This document shows, piece after piece, positions 1-4,517 of a stretch of 6,758 nucleotides of DNA; within the stretch, counting starts at the first letter, position 1, and every line of letters begins with the position of its first letter. The DNA comes from an uncultured beta proteobacterium (lineage in GTDB: Bacteria > Pseudomonadota > Gammaproteobacteria > Burkholderiales > Burkholderiaceae_C). The stretch covers positions 1-6,758 of the forward strand of contig CAIYNH010000831.1 in assembly GCA_903927495.1 (NCBI GenBank), given 5' to 3'. The notes under the pieces are model-generated. The model did not search any database and was not told where the DNA came from. It was given only the letters and a program-made list of their open reading frames with translations. A program made the position numbers and the translations under genes.

Positions 1-90
1 TAACAGGCTGTGTAACAACCGGGGTTTATACCCGGCTGCAACCCCTTGATTTATAAGGAAATCAAGGACTTACATGAAAGAATTTGGGGT
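1..90. other. Left flank, probable host DNA downstream of tRNA-His
   Basis: No reading frame or RNA gene is visible. The stretch has two small inverted repeats: CCGGG at 19-23 with CCCGG at 31-35, and CCTTGATTT at 44-52 with AAATCAAGG at 59-67 (9 bp, 6-nt loop). The second could be a remnant of a terminator for the leftward tRNA transcript, but no T-run follows it. The flank is inferred to be chromosomal because the tRNA fragment at 91-140 has its 3' end facing left and its missing 5' side facing the integrase. Confidence 0.45.
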
Positions 91-140
91 TGGGGTGGCT
101 GATGGGGCTCGAACCCACGACAACAGGAATCACAATCCTG
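91..140 (-). other. 3' half of tRNA-His(GTG), element attachment site
   Basis: Read on the minus strand, this is the 3' part of a tRNA-His. The anticodon stem is CAGGA/TCCTG (136-140 with 124-128), the 7-nt loop has anticodon GTG (131-133), and a T arm with GGTTCGAGCCCC is followed by acceptor CAGCCAC, discriminator C and encoded CCA (91-93). The D arm and 5' acceptor strand are absent: sequence beyond 140 is a T-run and AT-rich DNA. The fragment therefore cannot give a working tRNA. Tyrosine integrases of islands and phages commonly recombine in tRNA 3' ends and leave such a partial copy at one element end, and an integrase starts 180 bp away. The exact core may be shorter than the 50 bp seen or extend leftward. 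By geometry the intact tRNA-His should lie at the far right end. Confidence 0.85.
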
Positions 141-161
141 ACTTTTTTGTATTTCTATGTG

Positions 162-190
162 TTGACATATGTAGATATACTATATATAAA
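162..190 (+). promoter_or_regulatory. Sigma-70 promoter, probably for the integrase
   Basis: A perfect -35 box TTGACA (162-167) is followed after exactly 17 bp by TATAAA (185-190), in an AT-rich stretch. The expected transcript start is near 197, which gives the integrase a leader of about 120 nt. The -35 box overlaps a short palindrome ACATATGT (165-172), and an 8-bp inverted-repeat arm begins at the end of the -10 box. The promoter looks strong by sequence, so repression through the downstream palindrome is likely. Confidence 0.75.
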
Positions 191-243
191 TCAACATGTT
201 AGATAGACAATGCTGGTTATATAACCAGCATGCACTGTTGATT
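189..243. promoter_or_regulatory. Nested inverted repeats, candidate operator or integrase/excisionase arm site
   Basis: A perfect 22-bp palindrome occupies 210-231 (half-site ATGCTGGTTAT, centre between 220 and 221). It is enclosed by a second inverted repeat, AATCAACA at 189-196 and TGTTGATT at 236-243. The structure starts at the end of the -10 box and covers about +14 to +35 of the predicted integrase transcript. That is a good place for a repressor to block elongation, for a hairpin in the leader, or for accessory protein binding near the attachment site. The binding protein is unknown. Candidates in the window are the integrase and the small winged-helix protein at 3354. Confidence 0.6.
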
Positions 244-292
244 GAAATACGTCAAAATAGCCTATTCACGGCGGCATAGCGCAGGTATGAGC

Positions 293-314
293 TGACCATT
301 TGGTCATTAAGGAG
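293..314 (+). promoter_or_regulatory. Palindrome next to the integrase ribosome binding site
   Basis: TGACCA (293-298) and TGGTCA (301-306) form a 6-bp inverted repeat with a 2-nt spacer, ending two bases before the Shine-Dalgarno sequence AAGGAG (309-314), which sits 5 nt from the ATG at 320. Six pairs around a 2-nt gap make a poor RNA hairpin, so a protein-binding dyad is more likely than a stem-loop. The SD fixes the integrase start. Confidence 0.5.
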
Positions 315-319
315 TATCA

Positions 320-1783
320 ATGGCAAGACCGAAGGCAAACCAGCCCATCGACTTGAGCGTCACTCACGAACTGAGTGTTGGCCTTATTGAGCGGCTAACG
401 TGTCCACCCAACATGCCCAAGGCGTTCCTGCGCGACAAGGACATAACCGGGCTGCGTGTGCGCGTTACCGCCAACGGAGCGAAGTCTTTTGTCTATGAGG
501 CCAAATTAGATGGGAGAGCAATCAGTCGCACGCTTGGCAGCTTCCCCCTGTTGTCCATTGACGAAGCCAAGGACAGAGCACGAACGCTCGCCAAGATGGT
601 CAAGACCGACAAGGTTGACCCACGCGAGCTAGAACGCCAGCAGCAAATCGTAAGGGCAGCCGACAGAGTCGCCGAGGCCGCAAAGGTAGAAGCCGACAAG
701 GTGGCATCCCTGACCGTGGGCGAAGTCTGGACAGACTATATTGAGAAGCGTCGCCCGTTCTGGGGTGCCCTGCACTACCGCGACCATATCGACAAAGCCA
801 AGGCCGGCGGCATGCCATCTGGTCGTCGGGGTGGAGGCAAGCAACTGACCACGCCTGGACCGCTCGCTGCCCTGATGCCGCTTGCGCTGAAGGACCTCGA
901 CCAAAACACCATCGAGACTTGGGCCGCGGAAGAGGGAAGAACCCGCCCATCGTCTGCTCGACTGGCGTGGCGACTTCTGACTGTGTTTCTGACATGGTGC
1001 GGGGAGCAGCCAAAATATGCCGCCCTGCTTCCTACAAAGAATCCTGCCAAGACTAACAAGAGCCGCGAGGCTCTAGGCAAGGCTGGGGTTAAAAAAGATG
1101 TGCTGCAAAGGGGGCAGCTAAAGGCATGGTTTGCCGCGGTACAACAGATTCAAAATCCGACCATTTCCGCTTGCCTGCAAGTGCTCCTGCTTACCGGCGC
1201 CCGTCTGAATGAAATACTGACGATGCGATGGGAAGACGTGAACACGCAATGGAAGGGCATCAGCATCAATGACAAGGTGGAGGGTGGGCGTGAAATTCCA
1301 CTTACTGGCTACGTTGAGAAGCTGATTGCCACCCTACCCCGTCGCAATGACTACGTTTTCGCAAGCGTCCGCACGCTGGCAATGAATCAGAAAAACATCT
1401 TGCGCCGGGATCGCAAGAGCGTAGCCAGGGGCAAGGCAGCGCCAACTGGTGCCGTAATGGAAACAAGCGCGACCGGGCACATTTCAGAACCCAACACCCC
1501 GCACGCCCGTGCCTGTAGGGCTGCCGGGCTTGATGGCTTGACCCTGCACGGCCTGCGCCGTTCATTCAAGAGTTTGACCGAGTGGCAAGAGGTGCCGGTG
1601 GGTGTGGTGGCTCAAATCATGGGGCACAAACCCAGCGCAACTGCTGAAAAGCATTACACCAACCGGCCACTTGAATTGCTGGCGTTGCATCACGAGAAAA
1701 TTGAGGCTTGGATTCTGGCGCAGGCCGGGATCAAATTTGATGCCAAGGCCGCGCCCGGCACTTTGCGCGTAGTTGCCACCTGA
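320..1783 (+). CDS. int: Tyrosine-recombinase integrase, P4-like island type
   Basis: Catalyses integration and excision of the element at the tRNA-His 3' end. The 487-residue length is somewhat above the usual ~400-450 for island integrases. Residues about 20-110 fit the N-terminal arm-binding domain (DUF4102 type: LRVRVTANGAKSFVYEAK, then LGSFPLLSIDEAKDRA). About 130-250 fit the core-binding SAM-like domain. The catalytic domain shows R295 in TGARLNEIL, H410 and R413 in LHGLRRS, H436 in MGHK, and nucleophile Y446 in EKHYTNRP, so all expected residues I looked for are present. An extra loop at about 373-400, rich in basic and small residues, lies between the catalytic arginine and the HxxR box. 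The start is set by AAGGAG at 309-314. The gene sits next to the tRNA-His fragment, and its promoter region is full of palindromes, suggesting tight control. It ends 18 bp before the toxin gene. Confidence 0.95.
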   Translation: MARPKANQPIDLSVTHELSVGLIERLTCPPNMPKAFLRDKDITGLRVRVTANGAKSFVYEAKLDGRAISRTLGSFPLLSIDEAKDRARTLAKMVKTDKVDPRELERQQQIVRAADRVAEAAKVEADKVASLTVGEVWTDYIEKRRPFWGALHYRDHIDKAKAGGMPSGRRGGGKQLTTPGPLAALMPLALKDLDQNTIETWAAEEGRTRPSSARLAWRLLTVFLTWCGEQPKYAALLPTKNPAKTNKSREALGKAGVKKDVLQRGQLKAWFAAVQQIQNPTISACLQVLLLTGARLNEILTMRWEDVNTQWKGISINDKVEGGREIPLTGYVEKLIATLPRRNDYVFASVRTLAMNQKNILRRDRKSVARGKAAPTGAVMETSATGHISEPNTPHARACRAAGLDGLTLHGLRRSFKSLTEWQEVPVGVVAQIMGHKPSATAEKHYTNRPLELLALHHEKIEAWILAQAGIKFDAKAAPGTLRVVAT

Positions 1784-1803
1784 CCGTCCCATTGGATTAC
1801 AAT
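1773..1803 (+). promoter_or_regulatory. Possible toxin-antitoxin promoter
   Basis: TACAAT (1798-1803) is a near-consensus -10 box, and TTGCCA (1773-1778, inside the end of the integrase gene) could be a -35 box, although the 19-bp spacer is long. Transcription would start near 1810, almost on the ATG at 1811, implying a leaderless toxin mRNA starting there. This is sequence inference only. Read-through from the integrase promoter is the alternative. Confidence 0.3.
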
Positions 1804-2152
1804 GACGAGCATGCTGACCGTTGCCGAGTTGCCTGAGTTCATCCGCATAGCAGACAAACTGCTGACTGAACCGGAGCGGCTGGACATCATCCGCTACCTG
1901 GCGGAGCGACCCAAAGCCGGTGACCTGATGGAAGGCACTGGCGGCGTACGAAAACTTCGGTGGGGTCGAGGTGGGCAAGGCAAAAGTGGTGGCGTTCGCG
2001 TTATCTATTATTTTCATGATGAGGCCATGCCGCTCTACTTGCTGACGATGTTTGCAAAGGGTGATCAGGCCAACCTATCCAAGGCAGAGCGCAACGATCT
2101 GGCTGGCCTTGTAAAGCTACTGGTTCAAATATGGAAGAGGAAAACAAAATGA
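1802..2152 (+). CDS. higB: RelE/HigB-family toxin (type II toxin-antitoxin)
   Basis: A probable ribosome-dependent mRNA interferase of the RelE superfamily, HigB2-like branch. The 116-residue length is typical. Family signature segments are GDLMEGTGGVRKLRW (40-54), the basic glycine-rich GKSGGVRVIYYF (60-71) and YLLTMFAKGDQANLS (79-93). In this family, basic and aromatic residues of these strands contact mRNA on the ribosome. The gene precedes its antitoxin, the reverse of most type II loci but normal for HigBA, and overlaps it by ATGA. ATG at 1802 gives MTSMLTV; ATG at 1811 is an equally possible start, since neither has a clear SD. The 3' half is intact, so it could be active. Its likely role is element stabilisation by post-segregational killing. 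Confidence 0.85.
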   Translation: MTSMLTVAELPEFIRIADKLLTEPERLDIIRYLAERPKAGDLMEGTGGVRKLRWGRGGQGKSGGVRVIYYFHDEAMPLYLLTMFAKGDQANLSKAERNDLAGLVKLLVQIWKRKTK

Positions 2153-2454
2153 GCACAGCATTCAACAGCATCAAACGTGGCCTGCTGGAGGCCATCGAAC
2201 ATGCCGAGGGTCGGGCTCCGCAGACCCGCATCCATCGCCCCCGTCCGGTAGACGTGAAGGCTCTGCGCGCCAAGGTCAGCATGACGCAAGAGCAGTTCGC
2301 TGCACGATTTGGTTTCTCGACAGCCACACTGCGCCACTGGGAGCGCGGCGACCGGGCACCCCAAGGCCCGGCATTGGTGCTGCTGAACGTCATTGAGCAC
2401 AACCCGAATGCGGTGATTGCGGCTCTTGCTGCGCCAGAGCTGGTCGCCGCCTGA
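2149..2454 (+). CDS. higA: HigA-type XRE-family antitoxin
   Basis: A 101-residue DNA-binding antitoxin that should neutralise the toxin encoded just upstream and repress the shared operon. The N-terminal part (1-30) is variable and helical and probably contacts toxin. A helix-turn-helix of the Cro/C1 (XRE) type covers about 36-85, with the typical run SMTQEQFAARFGFSTATLRHWERGDRAPQGPA. The overall pattern matches HigA2/NadS-type antitoxins. An in-frame ATG at 2131 exists, but I chose 2149: it overlaps the toxin stop as ATGA, a standard translational coupling, and has AGAGG upstream at 2136-2140. The pairing, order and lengths agree with a complete, intact locus. Confidence 0.87.
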   Translation: MSTAFNSIKRGLLEAIEHAEGRAPQTRIHRPRPVDVKALRAKVSMTQEQFAARFGFSTATLRHWERGDRAPQGPALVLLNVIEHNPNAVIAALAAPELVAA

Positions 2455-2556
2455 CTGTTGCTTCGCCCCAGCTAGGCACGCGAACCGAAGAGCGGGGACA
2501 CCTTCAACCGCCTGCTGGGGTTTCTCTTGAAGACTGTGCCGTGAAGGGGTGCTTCT
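2455..2556. other. Intergenic spacer with long-range inverted repeat
   Basis: Between the antitoxin and the 210-residue gene there is a 7-bp inverted repeat, CCCCAGC (2466-2472) and GCTGGGG (2514-2520), with a 41-nt loop and TTTCTCTT after it. It may weakly terminate the toxin-antitoxin transcript, but the large loop makes this doubtful. No clear promoter is seen. AAGGGG at 2544-2549 is the SD of the next gene. Confidence 0.3.
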
Positions 2557-3189
2557 ATGAATTCGGACCCGAATGCCAATTACGAGACCTCGTCTCGCAT
2601 CAAGAAGCTGCTGGTCGAGTTAGATGACCAAGCCTACGCCAGTGAAGTTGCTAAAGCCATGGCGTTTTTCGCTGACCTGGAAGAGGCAGTGAAGGACCAC
2701 ACGGAATGGCTCGATTCCAACCCACGCGGTGTTCCCTCCGAAATACTTCTGAAAAAGGTCGAGCTTCCCGCTGCAAAGCAAAAACTTGCCGACTTGGAAG
2801 CTCGTCGACTAGTCTTGCGCGGCGACTTCCTTGAGGAGCCACCTAGCGCCACGCAAGATGCCGAACTGACTGACGCTCAGTTGAAAATGCCTACTCCGCT
2901 GACGACCAGTGATATTGCACATAGTTTTACCGGGATGCGCTGGTCGGAAGAGAAGTGGAAGAAGCCACTGGGCGACAGGCCCAAGTGGCTGGCTGCCTGC
3001 GTGGTCATACCGGGCAGCCGCGGGGTTAGCGAAACGCGATGGAACCCGGTTCTTATCGGCGCGGCACTTGTGCGAGACGGACACGCGAAGCCAAATAGTG
3101 TGAGGGCAAAATTCCAAACGATGCCGCTCTTGCAGCCGTGGCTAGATGCTTGGAAGACCTACGAGGCGGACAACTTCGATTCGCCGTGA
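2557..3189 (+). CDS. Protein of unknown function, 210 residues
   Basis: I do not recognise this family with certainty. The start is supported by AAGGGG 7 nt upstream. Residues 14-95 look mainly helical with heptad-like spacing (RIKKLLVELDD, FFADLEEAVKDH, AAKQKLADLEARRLVLRGDF) and may form a coiled coil. A proline- and acid-rich linker follows at about 94-116. The C-terminal half (117-205) looks like a compact conserved domain, rich in tryptophan: DIAHSFTGMRWSEEKWKKPLGD, then PKWLAACVVIPGSRG, RWNPVLIGAALV and a closing PLLQPWLDAWKTYEA. There is no signal peptide, membrane segment or obvious metal or nucleotide site. Its position between the toxin-antitoxin locus and the replication operon, in the same direction, suggests an element-specific accessory protein. 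Regulator, host-takeover or defence roles are all possible and none is shown. Confidence 0.75.
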   Translation: MNSDPNANYETSSRIKKLLVELDDQAYASEVAKAMAFFADLEEAVKDHTEWLDSNPRGVPSEILLKKVELPAAKQKLADLEARRLVLRGDFLEEPPSATQDAELTDAQLKMPTPLTTSDIAHSFTGMRWSEEKWKKPLGDRPKWLAACVVIPGSRGVSETRWNPVLIGAALVRDGHAKPNSVRAKFQTMPLLQPWLDAWKTYEADNFDSP

Positions 3190-3194
3190 GGTCA

Positions 3195-3300
3195 GGGGTG
3201 AACCCCGGGGTTAAACCCCGGAAGACAGACGCAATTCAATGCAAACCCGCATAGATAGTTGATTCCAGAACCCCGGGGGTTGTCGCTCAAGTACGGGGTT
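3195..3300. repeat. AACCCC/GGGGTT palindrome cluster ahead of the replication operon
   Basis: The 164-bp gap 3190-3353 has no gene and is organised around one hexamer. There is a perfect AACCCCGGGGTT at 3201-3212, a further inverted AACCCC at 3214-3219 (making an 8-bp arm pair at 3205-3212 and 3214-3221 around a single base), a second palindrome AACCCC-G-GGGGTT at 3269-3281, and single words GGGGTG at 3195-3200 and GGGGTT at 3295-3300. The two palindrome centres are about 68 bp apart. Such spaced dyads fit an operator for the operon, iterons of a replication initiator, or both. I could not find a convincing promoter in the gap. Confidence 0.6.
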
Positions 3301-3353
3301 TTCAGAGTTCGCCCATTCCTGGCCTGTGCTGCCAAGGTAATGGAAATTTCGCC

Positions 3354-3668
3354 ATGAAAACCTTCGCCCAATCATGCATCGCAACGATGCACGAGTCGAC
3401 CAGTCTGCAACCTGAACGCAAGCGCCGCATCGACCAAGCGCAGTGGATAACCGAGCTGAGGGGCATTCCCGCCGACTTCATCCCGTTGGAGTTTGAAGAG
3501 CGCACGCACGTTTCCACCAAAGTGATGTGTCGCCATCTTGGACGGAAGGAACAGACCGCTCGCGGCTGGGCATGCCATGAGGACGGTCCGCTGCGCCCAA
3601 TTCGCGTGTGCGGTCGCCTAGCCTGGGCAGTTGCTGACATCAAGCGTGTCTTGGGAGTGTCCAAATGA
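3354..3668 (+). CDS. Small winged-helix DNA-binding protein, AlpA/excisionase-like
   Basis: A 104-residue protein whose C-terminal half (about 53-102) reads like a MerR/excisionase-type winged helix: HVSTKVMCRHLGRKEQTARGWACHED is the helix-turn-helix part, and PLRPIRVCGRLAWAVADIKRVLGV the wing and last helix. Proteins of this kind in P4-like elements and satellites (AlpA, Xis) regulate integrase or replication genes or direct excision; that role is inferred here. The start is uncertain: ATG 3354 has only GGAA at 3342-3345, and ATG 3387 is possible. It is the first gene of a tight operon, overlaps the next by ATGA, and follows the palindrome cluster at 3195-3300, which makes autoregulation through those sites attractive. 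A dedicated replication accessory protein is the other option. Confidence 0.7.
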   Translation: MKTFAQSCIATMHESTSLQPERKRRIDQAQWITELRGIPADFIPLEFEERTHVSTKVMCRHLGRKEQTARGWACHEDGPLRPIRVCGRLAWAVADIKRVLGVSK

Positions 3669-3955
3669 TCACACTCCAGCACAGCAAAACCGATGGGTTA
3701 TATTTCAATGTCAAACTTGAAATCAACCTGAAGCCGGCAGCCTTCTACGACTGGATCGACAAGGTTAGTTTCCTACTTCGCAAGAACCGAACGGCGACCA
3801 AGCGCAACATCGGCCGCCTCGCAGACTGCGCTGACGGCCGTCGCTATATCACTCACAGCGCTCGTGATCAGGTTCCACTTGAACTGGCACTCCTCACTGC
3901 GTGTGCTGAGTCACTGCCCTCTCTGCGTCCTGCCTTGTCCAGGAAGGATGCGTAA
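3665..3955 (+). CDS. Hypothetical 96-residue protein in the replication operon
   Basis: I do not recognise this protein. The start overlaps the preceding stop (ATGA at 3665-3668) and has GGGAG at 3653-3657, so translational coupling is likely and the frame is credible. The N-terminal third alternates hydrophobic and polar residues (DGLYFNVKLEINL, beta-like). It is followed by a basic stretch (KVSFLLRKNRTATKRNIGRL, about 33-52) and a helical C-terminus (QVPLELALLTACAESLPSL). There are no membrane segments. Net basic character and its place directly before the primase gene suggest a nucleic-acid or replisome-associated role, but that is only inference from context. Confidence 0.65.
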   Translation: MITLQHSKTDGLYFNVKLEINLKPAAFYDWIDKVSFLLRKNRTATKRNIGRLADCADGRRYITHSARDQVPLELALLTACAESLPSLRPALSRKDA

Positions 3956-3957
3956 TC

Positions 3958-4512
3958 ATGAGGAACCAACTCACTCCCAACGCAGCCGCTACCAAAGCCT
4001 TTCTCAACACGCTTGACTCGGAGAGCATATTCACTTTCCAGGCCTTTGACGATGACAAGGTGCGTAAGAACCTGAGCCTCGCCAGAGTAATGCATGGCAC
4101 TCTGGATCAACACTTGGATGAACTCATCCATTGTCAACAGCGCGGTGCAGGTGTGTTCGTCATGGTCAACAAGGGCGACGGTGTCATTCACACAGGCGAC
4201 AAGACGTGCCGTACTGCCAGCAACGTCATTGCCGTGCGTGCCTTGTTCGCAGACCTTGATGGCTCACCGCTGGAGCCGCTGCTGAAGTGCTGCAAGCCCG
4301 ACATCGTCATCGAAAGCAGTCCTGGTAAGTGGCACTGCTACTACCTCACGAGCGACTGCCCGTTGAAGGAGTTCACGCCTCGGCAGAAACAGATCGCCCA
4401 GAAGTTCAACAGCGACCCCAAGGTGTGCGATCTGCCACGTGTCATGCGATTGCCAGGCTTCTGGCATCAGAAAGACACACCCTTCATGACCCGTATCGTT
4501 TCCCAGGAGTAA
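3958..4512 (+). CDS. RepB-type archaeo-eukaryotic primase (stand-alone)
   Basis: A 184-residue primase/primpol catalytic domain of the AEP superfamily (RepB-like primase family), expected to make primers for replication of the excised element. The three AEP motifs are visible: DxD as D99-L-D101 in VRALFADLDG, the catalytic histidine H126 in SSPGKWHCYYL, and the third acidic/arginine motif D158-L-P-R161 running into R164-L-P-G167, followed by FWHQKD. In many phages, plasmids and satellites this domain is fused to PriCT and a superfamily 3 helicase. Here it ends after the catalytic core and the next gene begins 5 bp later. The start is set by AGGAAGGA at 3941-3948, 2 bp after the preceding stop. 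Motifs are complete, so the protein is probably active. Confidence 0.85.
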   Translation: MRNQLTPNAAATKAFLNTLDSESIFTFQAFDDDKVRKNLSLARVMHGTLDQHLDELIHCQQRGAGVFVMVNKGDGVIHTGDKTCRTASNVIAVRALFADLDGSPLEPLLKCCKPDIVIESSPGKWHCYYLTSDCPLKEFTPRQKQIAQKFNSDPKVCDLPRVMRLPGFWHQKDTPFMTRIVSQE

Positions 4513-4517
4513 AAACC

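Noticed and set aside
600..1013. Long minus-strand open frame inside the integrase
   Set aside because: It overlaps a clearly real gene, gives cysteine/arginine/proline-rich sequence without family features, and has no independent signals.
2131..2148. Antitoxin start at ATG 2131
   Set aside because: ATG 2149 overlaps the toxin stop as ATGA and has the better-placed AGAGG; the six added residues are a charged tail encoded by the SD itself.
2466..2520. Terminator after the antitoxin from CCCCAGC/GCTGGGG
   Set aside because: A 41-nt loop and no uninterrupted T-run make an intrinsic terminator doubtful; kept only as a spacer note.
3442..3450. DnaA-box-like AGTGGATAA (reverse of TTATCCACT)
   Set aside because: One mismatch from the consensus, single copy, inside the winged-helix coding sequence; such matches occur by chance.
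3302..3682. 126-residue minus-strand frame opposite the winged-helix gene
   Set aside because: The plus-strand gene has operon coupling and a recognisable fold; the minus frame shows no motif or ribosome site.
4329..4517. Extended N-terminus for the helicase from ATG 4329
   Set aside because: It would overlap the primase gene, whose catalytic motifs are in another frame here, and ATG 4518 has a good SD.
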